This document shows, piece after piece, positions 54,071-61,689 of a DNA stretch of 64,000 nt; position 1 is the stretch's first letter; each line of letters begins with the position of its first letter. Both the position numbers and the translations under genes were made by a program. A model generated the notes under the pieces. That model saw nothing but the letters and a program-made list of their open reading frames with translations, made no database searches and was not told the origin of the DNA. The DNA is from Anolis sagrei (taxonomy: Eukaryota; Chordata; Lepidosauria; Squamata; Anolidae). Location: assembly GCF_037176765.1 (NCBI RefSeq), contig NC_090026.1, forward strand, positions 131,996,752 through 132,060,751, read 5' to 3'.

Positions 54071-56664
54071 GCTTTAACCTTTTGGCCTCCATATTGGACC
54101 TGTGGAAGAACAGCCATTTGTCTCCATGTCTCGCAGAAACTCAGGTTGTGGGAAAAGAGGTCTAATCAGCATGTGTCTGTTTGGGTTGTCCTCTTCAGTC
54201 CATTCCTTTTCAATCTCTAATGAATTCATATTATTAGGTTCTTGTGGGTTTTTTCGGGCTATAGAGCCATGTTCTAGAGGCATTTCTCCTGACGTTTCGC
54301 CTGCATCTATGGCAAGCATCCTCAGAGGTTGTGAGGTCTGTTGGAAGTAGGAAAAATGGGTTTATATATCTGTGGAATGGTTGGGGTGGGGCAAGGAGCT
54401 CTTCCCTGCTGCAGTTAGGTGTGAATGTTTAGCTGATCACCTTCATTAGCATTTGAAGGCCTGCCTGAGCCTGGGAAAATCTGTTTCTGGGAGGTGTTAA
54501 TCTGTGCCTGGTTTTTTCCTCTCTGTTGTTTAGCTGTTATAATTTTAGAGTTTTTTAATACTGGTAGCCAGATTTTGTTCATTTTCATGGTCTCTTCCTT
54601 TCTGTTGAAATTGTCCACATGCTTGTGGATTTCAGTGGCTTCTCTGTGTAGTCTGACATGGTGGTTGTTGGTGTGGTCCAGCACTTCTGTGTTCTCAAAT
54701 AATATGCTGTGTCCAGGCTGGTTCATCAGGTGCTCTGCTATGGCTGACTTCTCTGGTTGAAGTAGTTTGCAGTGCCTTTCATGTTCCTTGATGCGTGTCT
54801 GGGTGCTGCGTTTGGTGATTAACACCTCCCAGGCACAGATTAACACCTCCCAACAACAGATTTTCCCAGGCTCAGGCAGGCCTTCAAATGCTAATGAAGG
54901 TGATCAGCTAAACATTCACACCTAACTGCAGCAGGGAAGAGCTCCTTGCCCCACCCCAACCATTCCACAGATATATAAACCCATTTTTCCTACTTCCAAC
55001 AGACCTCACTACCTCTGAGGATGCTTGCCATAGATGCAGGCGAAACGTCAGGAGAAATGCCTCTAGAACATGGCTCTATAGCCCGAAAAAACCCACAAGA
55101 ACCTAGTGATTCCAGCCATGAAAGCCTTCGACAATACATTAATTCATATTATTCTTTTATTCTAGCAAACCAGAGACTTCCACAGATGTGCCACAAAGAA
55201 GGCATCGAACAGGTGGGATCTCCTCAGGAGCTCTGTGGTGGACCAAAAGTGGACACTTCCCTGTATTACGACGTCACGGAAAGCCATTCCCAAAGGGCAG
55301 TTCTATCGCCCAAAGAATATGAATCTGGGGAAAGTGGCCAGAAGTCGCGGCTGAAGAGCCTCCCTCGAACACGGCCACGGGTCAACTTGAAGAAGGCCTC
55401 TTTTCCTTGCCCCAAGTGCAAAAGGCGCTTTTCTAGCTCCTCATTCTTGAAGGTGCACAAGAGGACTCACTTGAGGGAAAATGGGTTGTACACGCATCAC
55501 GGGAACGCCCTGAAGACGCTGCATTGTTGCACAGACTGTGGCCAGAGCTTCCACAGATACTTTGACTTCCTCCAGCACAGAAAAAGCCACCAAACGGCCA
55601 AGCCCTGGCTATGCACTCATTGTGGGGATGTCTTTATGTCCCAAAGCGATCTTGCGCTGCATGAGGAGGACCACTTAAAAGAGGCGAAGCAGGACCTTGC
55701 TGCATGTGGTCAAAATGGTCTCTGTGAGTCATCTGAGACGGGTGGCAGTCAGGTGGGCTTGGAGGATCCCCGGGAAGATGATGGCAAAGTGAGAAAACTC
55801 TACCCTTGTGTTCACTGTGGGTTGAAGTTCAAACTAGAATTGAATTTGGGAGTGCATTACAGATACTGTCCCAAGGGGAAGCTGCGGAAATGGGGAGCAA
55901 ATGGCAGTCCCCAGGACGCGGAGGTTCCTGCCAAGCAAGGATCGCCCCAGTGGGCCTCTCCTCAGCATCCTTCACAAACATCTGCTAAGGTCGTTTGCCC
56001 AGATCCTGGTCAATTGAGCATCCAGAGGCATCTCCAGAAACTCCAAGCGGCAAAGCAGCGAAACAGTACCGAGCCGGGCGGAAGTGCCTCCTCGGCGTAC
56101 AGTTCTGGCGGGCCCTCGAAATCTTGTGCGACGAAGACGCTCCACAAATGTCCAGACTGCGGGGAGGCGTTTGTTTACAAGTGGCAGTTGGCTGCCCACC
56201 AGGAAAGCCACTCCGAGGGGAAAGGCTATCCCTGCCCCGATTATGGGAAGAGCTTTGTGCACAAAAGCAACCTCTCGAGTCACTCTCTAATTCACCGGGA
56301 GGAATCCACACCGAGAGGGGAAGACCACCAGGAGAACCTTGTCTCGGCTGTCGACCACCAAGTGGACAAAGAGAAGCCTCTTTTTCCATGCAAGGAGTGT
56401 GGGAACACCTTCACAAAGTCATACTTGCGTTTGCACCAGGCGGTCCATGCAGGAATAAGGTACAAGTGCCTGATTTGTGGCAAGCTGTCCAACTTCCGGA
56501 GCGGTGCCATTTCGCACGTCAAGCACCACTGGAAGGAGGGGGCTTTCATCTCGTGCCCCAAATGTGAGGGGAGGGAAGGGCCCCACGCCGCATACTGTCA
56601 CTGCAGGATAAAAAAGGTCTGCATCAATCCTCCTGGGCCCTCAACGCAAGCGGCAAAGGAATGA
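43402..56664 (+). CDS. KRAB zinc-finger protein of the ZNF282/ZNF777 type (four coding exons)
   Basis: The exons 43402-43425, 45593-45719, 48826-48939 and 55166-56664 join in phase 0, 1 and 1 with GT/AG borders, giving 1,764 nt and 587 residues. The protein starts MFEGDASE, then a KRAB A-box ([18 protein letters not shown]), then a short exon with [11 protein letters not shown] that parallels the IKQEE exons of ZNF282. Fingers 1-3 and 5 are regular C2H2. Finger 4 ends in Cys (C2HC). Finger 6 has Tyr448 in place of its second Cys (CPDYGKSF). Finger 7 is one residue short. Finger 8 keeps its ligands but lacks the usual Phe. A spacer of about 100 residues separates fingers 4 and 5. Likely a nuclear DNA-binding repressor; the exact orthologue is not recognised. 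The DUF3669-type exon is absent. Confidence 0.85.
43550..44965. repeat. Palindromic MITE-derived tandem array, exact 70-bp units
   Basis: GGCAGTGTGGACATA-type text recurs at 43791, 43861, 43931, 44001, 44071, 44141, 44211, 44281, 44351 and 44421, always 70 bp apart. Each unit is an imperfect palindrome (CTGCCATATAATCCAGATTA against TGGATTATATGGCAG). Both sides carry longer related modules with CAGCTCATCCACATT. It fills most of intron 1 of the second KRAB-ZNF gene. Confidence 0.95.
45190..45375. repeat. Outlying copy of the palindromic MITE
   Basis: AGAAGGGGTCCCAGGCTGGA, CATAATCCACATTATCTGC and TGGACTGGATTATATG belong to the same family as the array. The 3' side is cut by a PLE. Confidence 0.8.
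45376..45476 (+). mobile_element. PLE terminal-repeat fragment
   Basis: Ribozyme-like core at 45380-45414, followed by GAATGCCTCTAGAACATGGC and ending at ACAACAACCCAG. It lies 116 bp before the KRAB exon. Confidence 0.85.
45593..45719 (+). CDS. Second KRAB-ZNF gene, KRAB exon
   Basis: Acceptor TATTTCAG, 127 nt, donor GTAAGG. The A-box [20 protein letters not shown] is intact and there is no B-box. Confidence 0.93.
45775..46424 (+). mobile_element. Vingi/I-like LINE fragment
   Basis: A long open stretch encodes [39 protein letters not shown] and [20 protein letters not shown]. The catalytic motif reads YAND instead of YADD, so the copy is dead. Confidence 0.9.
46425..46805 (-). mobile_element. 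CR1 LINE, 3' fragment
   Basis: Tail ATAGAATCATAGAATCAAAG, minus-strand coding [19 protein letters not shown] and [14 protein letters not shown]. Confidence 0.93.
46806..47310 (-). mobile_element. LINE reverse transcriptase, YADD family of uncertain clade
   Basis: The minus strand encodes [30 protein letters not shown] and [18 protein letters not shown]. The same family as 16558-16885. RTE-like or another group; not placed. Confidence 0.75.
47311..47470 (-). mobile_element. L2-type LINE 3' end
   Basis: (TTTA)n, then TATTCCGCCCTTCTCCTCAC and CAGGGCGGATTACA, the reversed LINE tail. 47470-47600 is unclassified. Confidence 0.7.
47600..47875. repeat. Long hairpin, 125-bp arms and 26-nt loop
   Basis: Arms 47600-47724 and 47751-47875 pair almost perfectly (CCCGGGTTGTTTC against GAAACAACCCGGG at the neck). 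The loop reads TCTGATGAAGACATTGCGAA followed by ACAAGG. It may be a second PLE family's inverted terminal repeats. Confidence 0.9.
47955..48290 (-). mobile_element. tRNA-headed SINE
   Basis: Same family as 22447, in reverse: body CTTCCGCATTCCCCGCATGC, box-B-like GGCTTCGAACTC, head CAGCTGCGCCACAATTC. Confidence 0.85.
48520..48766 (+). mobile_element. PLE 3' region
   Basis: Leader CAGGCTCAGGCAGGCCTTCA, core at 48676-48710, end CCGAAAAAACCTACAAG. It stops about 60 bp before the linker exon of the second KRAB-ZNF gene. Confidence 0.87.
48826..48939 (+). CDS. Second KRAB-ZNF gene, linker exon
   Basis: Acceptor GTGAGCAG, 114 nt, phase 1-1, donor GTGAGT. It encodes [19 protein letters not shown]. 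Its Lys-less IERNE replaces the IKQEE of ZNF282, so the SUMO-type motif is lost. Confidence 0.85.
49025..50043 (+). mobile_element. CR1 LINE, long 3' fragment
   Basis: It covers the palm motif region ([22 protein letters not shown]), an open frame from [20 protein letters not shown] to the end [11 protein letters not shown], the 3' UTR and the tail GATTCTATGATTCTATG. One stop separates the FADD part from the rest. Confidence 0.96.
50195..50575 (-). mobile_element. (AAT)n and L2-type LINE 3' end
   Basis: An (ATA)n run at about 50200-50224, then TTATACCCCGCCACAATGTC and CTCGAGGCGGCTTACA in reverse. A poly-C run near 50394 and a GT run at 50550-50572 follow. Confidence 0.7.
50716..51545 (-). 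mobile_element. Vingi/I-like LINE, 3' fragment
   Basis: The (TTTA)n tail at 50720-50757 and a single open minus-strand frame encode [40 protein letters not shown] and [15 protein letters not shown], a CCHC-like end. It is the cleanest 3' copy of this family here. Confidence 0.9.
51560..52080. other. Intron stretch with no recognised feature
   Basis: No motif found on either strand. Confidence 0.4.
52085..52290 (+). mobile_element. L2-type LINE C-terminal remnant
   Basis: Encodes [20 protein letters not shown] and [16 protein letters not shown], the conserved L2 ORF2 ending. Confidence 0.85.
52362..52613 (-). mobile_element. tRNA-headed SINE
   Basis: Minus-strand head GGTGGTGCAGTGGGTTAAAC, B-box region CAGGCTCAAATCTG, body ending TCCTGACACGAC with A-tail. 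Same family as 14156. Confidence 0.88.
52680..52760 (+). mobile_element. Old CR1 3' tail
   Basis: GGCTGGATGGCCCTTTGTCA to GATGGCC is a diverged CR1 3' UTR, preceded by a (GT)n run (52651-52674). Confidence 0.6.
52761..53404. mobile_element. hAT/Helitron chimeric-looking element
   Basis: The left side CAGCTTTTCTTAACCTGGGA then AAGACCCC resembles the SPIN-type hAT left end. The right side (TTGCCAAATTTGG..TTATATATATATAGA) follows the reversed 5' end of the Helitrons. The middle is the filler shared by both. Confidence 0.6.
53455..53915 (+). mobile_element. L2-type LINE, 3' fragment
   Basis: Encodes [36 protein letters not shown] and [15 protein letters not shown]. 3' tail CGCCACGAGTCGCCTTCGGG and (AATA)n. 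Confidence 0.93.
53935..54070 (+). mobile_element. L2-type LINE 3' tail with (ATT)n
   Basis: CATGTAAGCCGCACCAAGTC, GGGGAGATGGAGCGGGGTAC and a 45-bp ATT run. The same tail type ends the window at 64000. Confidence 0.85.
54235..55139. mobile_element. PLE with GIY-YIG-side coding part and inverted terminal repeats
   Basis: The target duplication AATTCATATTATT lies at about 54223-54235 and 55140-55152. The minus-strand coding part (54415-54846) reads [36 protein letters not shown] and [20 protein letters not shown], the GIY-YIG C-terminal half of a Penelope-like protein. Cores lie at 54291-54325 (reversed) and 55015-55049 (forward). Confidence 0.9.
55166..56664 (+). CDS. Second KRAB-ZNF gene, zinc-finger exon
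   Basis: Acceptor TTTATTCTAG, stop TGA at 56662-56664. The open frame extends upstream into PLE sequence (from 55021), but that part is not exon. Eight finger units lie at residues about 168-543, then a CPKCEGREG tail without His pairing. Confidence 0.93.
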
Positions 56665-56849
56665 GTCTGCACTCAAACCACCACTTGAATCACGTCCACA
56701 AATTGCTGCAACTTCAAGCAGGAAGAAGCATCCTGAATCTGATTATCAGAAGACCTCCCCTTGGAAAGTGGAGGGTGTAAAGCATTTCAGTTCTCAGAAA
56801 AGTAATAATGTAGGAATATTTGGCATGTATAGCAGCGTAGAGCGTAGAC
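56665..56849 (+). other. 3' UTR start of the second KRAB-ZNF gene
   Basis: Unique sequence between the TGA and a hAT insertion. No AATAAA in it, so the native poly(A) signal may lie beyond or have been displaced by the element. Confidence 0.5.
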
Positions 56850-56928
56850 CAGGGGTCCTCAAACTTTTAAAACCGGGGGCCAGTTCACTGTCCCTCAGAC
56901 CGTTGGAGGGCCGGACTATATATATATA

Positions 56929-58370
56929 CTAGCTTGGGGACCCGGCGCTGCCCGGGCAATTAGAGAAAGTGGGTAATGGCGGTTCTTTATACCAAGTTTG
57001 GTCTTTATTGGTCATTGGATGACGGTTGCATTGTTTTCAAGAAGGGAGTGAAGGTACTTGACGTCCCATCATCCATGGCCCACCCTCCTCCAAACAGCAG
57101 CAGGATATAGAGTGGGTCATGGGGGCACTGTGTGCCAAGTTTGGTCTTTATCAGTCATTGGATGAGGGTGGCAGTGGTTTCAGTAAGTGAGTGAAGGTAC
57201 TGCAAGTCACATCATCCAAAGTCCATCCTCCTCCAAACAGCAGCAGGATGTAGAGTGGGTCATGGGGGCTCTGTGTGCCAATTTTGGTCTTTATCAGTCA
57301 TTGGATGAGGGTGGCAGTGGTTTCAGTAAGTGAGTGAAGGTACTGCAAGTCCCATCATCCAAAGTCCATCCTCCTTCAAACTGCAGCAGGATATAGAGTG
57401 GGTCATGGGGGCTCTGTGTGCCAAGTTTGGTCTTTATCAGTCATTGGATGAGGGTGGCAGTGGTTTCAGTAAGTGAGTGAAGGTACTGCAAGTCCCATCA
57501 TCCAAAGTCCACCCTCCTCCAAACAGCAGCAGGATATAGAGTGGGTCATGGGGGCTCTGTGTGCCAAGTTTGGTCTTTATCAGTCATTGGATGAGGGTGG
57601 CAGTGGTTTCAGTAAGTGAGTGAAGGTACTGCAAGTCCCATCATCCAAAGTCCACCCTCCTCCAAACTGCAGCAGGAGGTAGAGTGGGTCATGGGGGCTC
57701 TGTGTGCCAAGTTTGATCTTGATCAGTCATTGGATGAGGGTGGCAGTGGTTTCAGTAAGTGAGTGAAGGTACTGCAAGTCCCATCATCCAAAGTCCATCC
57801 TCCTTCAAACTGCAGCAGGAGGTAGAGTGGGTCATGGGGGCTCTGTGTGCCAAGTCTGGTCTTTATCAGTCATTGGATGAGGGTGGCAGTGGTTTCAGTA
57901 AGTGAGTGAAGGTGCTGCAAGTCCCATCATCCAAAGTCCATCCTCCTTCAAACAGCAGCAGGATATAGAGTGGGTCATGGGGGCTCTGTGTGCCAAGTTT
58001 GGTCTTTATCAGTCATTGGATGAGGGGGGCAGTGGTTTCAGTAAGTGAGTGAAGGTACTGCAAGTCCCATCATCCAAAGTCCATCCTCTTTCAAACTGCA
58101 GCAGGAGGTAGAGTGGGTCATGGGGGCTCTGTGTGCTAAGTTTGGTCTTGATCAGTCATTGGATTAGGGTCTCAGAGACCATATGCAAATTTCCTTCTCT
58201 CATGTCCCCGTTTCTGTAATGAACCCTTTCTCCATCAGGGGCTCCTGTTGAAGCCGGCCAATCAGAGACCATATGCAAATAGCACCACAGCGGCAGCCAA
58301 TCAGAAAGCCGGCACATACACCGCCACACTTCCGCCGCATACAAACTTTGACTTTTATTATATTTATAGA
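56929..58370 (-). mobile_element. Helitron with internal 143-bp tandem repeats
   Basis: On the minus strand it ends CCCGGGCAGCGCCGGG (hairpin), then CTAG next to T, and starts near TCTATAAATATAATAAAAG. Eight units with AGTGGGTCATGGGGG at 57111 and every 143 bp to 58112 fill its interior. There is no Rep/helicase coding. Confidence 0.85.
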
Positions 58371-58509
58371 TTTATAGATTTTAAAAAATCAATAAAAAAC
58401 ATCCCTATGCACATTGCACATATTTTATTTTGCTGTGTGGAAGGGCCCTTAGAGGGGGTTCTTTCTCGCCCTTTTTAGGCAGTAATTCCAGGAGCAGAGA
58501 ATGAGAAAT

Positions 58510-58756
58510 CTTCCTATTTCTAGTCTGAACAAAATCTGGCTACCAGTATTTAAAAAAAAACTCTAAAATTATAACTGTCAATAAAGAACAACACTCAAAC
58601 ACAGGGGAACTCCAGACAAGAAACAACCAGGGCCAGCTAATCACCTCTCAACAAAGGATTCTCCCTAAAAACTGTCAGGCTATGAAATGGTCATCAAGGT
58701 GGCCAATTGAAACATTCATACCTACCTCCAACAGACAAGAGTTCTTTCTCCCACCC
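58510..58756 (+). mobile_element. PLE fragment
   Basis: AAAATCTGGCTACCAGTATT, CAACCAGGGCCAGCTAATCA and CTCCAACAGACAAGAGTTCT are PLE 3' coding and leader sequence. The terminal repeat is missing. Confidence 0.85.
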
Positions 58757-59095
58757 TGGGTCATAGAATTATAGAATCATAGAATCAAAGAGTTGGAAGA
58801 GACCTCCTGGGCCATCCAGTCCAACCCCATTTTGCCAAGAAGCAGGAATATTGCATTTAAATCACCCCTGACAGATGGCCATCCAGCCTCTGTTTCAAAG
58901 CTTCCAAAGAAGGAGCCTCCACCACACTCTGGGGCAGAGAGTTCCACTGCTGAACAGCTCTCACAGTCAGGAAGTTCTTTCTCATGTTCAGATGGAATCT
59001 CCTCTCTTGTAGTTTAAAGCCATTGTTCCGCATCCTAGTCTCCAGGGAAGCAGAAAACAAGCTTGCTCCCTCCTCCCTGTGGCTTCCACAATTTT
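58757..59095 (-). mobile_element. CR1 LINE, 3' fragment
   Basis: Tail ATAGAATTATAGAATCATAG, coding [19 protein letters not shown] on the minus strand. Confidence 0.93.
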
Positions 59096-59096
59096 C

Positions 59097-59245
59097 CTAG
59101 TTAAAGGTTTTCCTCTGACATGAAGGCCAGTCATGTCTGACTCGGGTGTGGTGCTCATCTACATTTCTAAGTTGAAGAGCCGGCGTTGTCCGTAAACACC
59201 TCCAAGGTCATGTGGTCGGCATGACTGCATGGAGCGCTGGGGCAG
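59097..59245 (-). mobile_element. Sauria-type SINE, 3' part
   Basis: CCAGTCATGTCTGACTCG, AAGAGCCGGCGTTGTCCGT and CCAAGGTCATGTGGTCGGCA are the reversed 3' half of the SINE. Confidence 0.85.
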
Positions 59246-59262
59246 CCTCCCTTGGCCAGCTC

Positions 59263-59450
59263 ACGCTATCCGTCAGGCCCGATGGGCAGCGCGAGCCTAC
59301 CAAGGGAGAAGCAGCACCGCGCAGCCTACTCTCGCGTAAAGCACCTCGCAAGGAGCTTTACGCGAGAGTAGGCTGCGTGGGGCAGCCGCCCTTGGCTGGC
59401 TCACGCTGCCCATCAGGCCTGACGGATAGCGTGAGCCAGCCAAGGGAGGG
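59263..59450. repeat. Long inverted repeat
   Basis: AGCCTACTCTCGCGTAAAGC and its exact complement are separated by 12 nt. Homology extends outward (TCACGCTATCCGTCAGGC with its complement) for about 80 bp with gaps. Confidence 0.9.
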
Positions 59451-59562
59451 CACTGTGTGTGTGTGTGTGGGGGGGGGCGCTCCTCCTCCGCGGGCCGGAT
59501 AAGTGCCCTTGGTGGGCTGGAAGTGGCCCGCGGGCCGTAGTTTGGGGACCCCTGTCGTAGAC

Positions 59563-59855
59563 AGTGTGATAAATACACACACGTGTGATCTCCTTCAGTG
59601 GAGACCCCCTTTCTCCCTGATAAACTCTTAGAAGTGAATTTCTCTTCCGAGGAGTAGATTTCTCTCACTTCCTGTTGTCTCACCTCCGTTCTTAACTGTG
59701 AGTCAGAAGTTACTGCCCGTATTTGGGTTTGCGTAAAAAAAAATTCAGGAGGAAAGGGATTACAAATCTTTTCTCAGGTGGAAAGTGTTGTGAAGGGAAA
59801 AAGTTGTAAGAAGCCTTGACATAGATCAAAGAAACAAGTGGAAAAAAGATAGGAA
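59563..59855. other. Stretch with no recognised feature
   Basis: Unique-looking sequence, no motif. Confidence 0.4.
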
Positions 59856-60027
59856 ACCTACAACAACCCAGTGATTCCGGCCATGAAAGCCTTCGACAAT
59901 GTATTGTTTATTATTTAGGTAATTGGCTATGTGTGTTATTATGCTTTGCTCAATGTGTACTTTATGTAAATCTCTTTTCTATCTACTGTACGCCACTTTG
60001 AGGCCCACCCATGGGAGAAAAAAATGA

Positions 60028-60029
<2 letters not shown>

Positions 60030-60064
<35 letters not shown>

Positions 60065-60311
60065 GGTTGTTGTAGGTTTTTTCAGGCTATATGGCCATGT
60101 TCTAGAGGCATTTTCTCCTGACGTTTCACCTGCAACTATGGAAAGCATCCTCAGAGGTAGTGAGGTCTGTTGGAACTGGGAAAAAGAGTTTATATATCTG
60201 TGGAATGACCAGGGTGGGACAAAGGACTCTTGTCTGTTGGAGCTAGGTGTGAATATAGCCCGAAAAAATCAACAACCCAGTGATTCCAGCCATGAAAGCC
60301 TTCAACAATAA

Positions 60312-60345
<34 letters not shown>
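60030..60345. mobile_element. PLE terminal repeat between (AAT)n runs
   Basis: A reversed PLE repeat from GGGTTGTTGTAGG (60065) to a forward end CCATGAAAGCCTTCAACAAT (60308). AAT trinucleotide runs flank it at 60030-60064 and 60310-60345. A further PLE end lies at 59857-59900. Confidence 0.85.
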
Positions 60346-60347
<2 letters not shown>

Positions 60348-61345
60348 CTATAAATGGACAAACAGGAACAAGACTACTTGAGGGAAGTAGATTTAGGAAA
60401 AAAAGTGAATATCCAAGAATGGGCAAGGATATGGAGTGCGCAATTACTAAAAATATGTCCATAAGAATTAAGGTAACTATTACAAAACACGGAGATGTTA
60501 CCTTACCCCATTAGATTAAATCAGATAGATAAAAAATATTCAAGTCAGTGCTGGAGAGGCTGTCAGGAAATAGGCCCATATCTTCATATGTGGTGATCAT
60601 GGCCCAATTCTACCATTGGTGGGGTCCAGAATGCTCTGTGATTGTAGGTGAACTATAAATCCCAGCAACTACACTCCCAAATGTCAAGATTCTATTTTCC
60701 CCAAACTACACCAGTGTTCACATTTGGGCATATTGAGTATTTGTGTAGAGTTTGGTCCAAATCCATCATTGTTTGAGTGCACAGTGATCTCTGGATGTAG
60801 GTGAACTACAACTCCAAAACCAAAGGACACTGCCCACCAAACCCTTCCAGTATTTTCTCTTGGTATGGGAGAACTGTGTGCCAAGTTTGGTTCACTTTCA
60901 TTGTTAGTGGGGTTCACAGTGCTCTTTGATTGTAGGTGAACTATAAATCCCAGCAGCTACAACTCCCAATTGACAAAATCATTTTTTTTAGTGAAGAACA
61001 TACATTGGGTTGTTAGGTGTCTTGTGTCCAAATTTGGTGGCAATTCGTCCAGTGGTTTTTGAGTTCTGTTAATCCCACAAACGAACATTACGTTTTTATT
61101 TATATAGACAATGAAATATGTAGTAGTAAATAAAGAATGTGTAGTACACAGATATGTAATATAAGTTGTAACTGGGGAAAGTTAAAAACGGATAAGTATC
61201 TTTAAGGTGTGTATGATTTTATATTATTCTTTGTGTAAAGTATGGCATACTTCTCTGTCCAAGATATTGTAAAAAGGGGAAAGGATGTACATTTATACAT
61301 TTTGATTGACATATCTATAAATAAAAGTTTTGAAAAAGGAAATAT
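60346..61345 (+). mobile_element. L1 LINE 3' end, split by a Helitron
   Basis: 60346-60597 encodes EWARIW and CWRGCQEIGPYLHMWW, the C-terminal end of L1 ORF2. 61108-61345 looks like the L1 3' UTR with its terminal AATAAAAG. A Helitron piece lies between. Confidence 0.7.
60598..61107 (-). mobile_element. Helitron, 3'-truncated
   Basis: The minus-strand start TCTATATAAATAAAAACG is at 61107. The filler block (GTAGGTGAACTATAAATCCC) is the same as in 23497-24056. The CTAG end is missing. Confidence 0.75.
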
Positions 61346-61689
61346 CTGTGCAGCATGAGATTATTTGTAGTCTTTGCTTCCTTTTCTCTCTTCCTTGTAG
61401 GAGGGTGAGTGCTTTGAGTCTGCTTCACAGTTTGGATAATTACCGGAGTCAAAATCATGTCCTTTGTTTCATTAATGCTAACGTGTTCTTCTGTCAGCAT
61501 TTCTCTTTGTTTGCTCCTCAAACTGGCAAAAGAGGATTCTATAATAGCTCCGGTATTTCTTACATTCCAAGGCCTTGGAAGTAAAACTTCTTTGAAAGTA
61601 AATTCAATTTCTGATTATATTCTGTGAGGTGGATCTGTAATTGGTTAAGTGGACGAACACAGAGAATGCTCACTAATGCTTCCTCTTCA

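Larger units (their letters stand above)
56850..59554. mobile_element. hAT element with four younger insertions
   Basis: The ends are CAGGGGTCCTCAAAC and GTTTGGGGACCCCTG. The flanks GCGTAGAC (56842-56849) and TCGTAGAC (59555-59562) match in 7 of 8 bases. Own sequence appears at 56850-56928, 58380-58500 (CCCTATGCACATTGCACATA) and at the right end. Helitron, PLE, CR1 and SINE copies fill the rest. Confidence 0.88.

Noticed and set aside
55021-55165. Upstream extension of the zinc-finger frame ([11 protein letters not shown]..)
   Set aside because: This part is PLE terminal repeat read in frame by chance. The splice acceptor at 55163-55165 and phase show that the exon starts at 55166.
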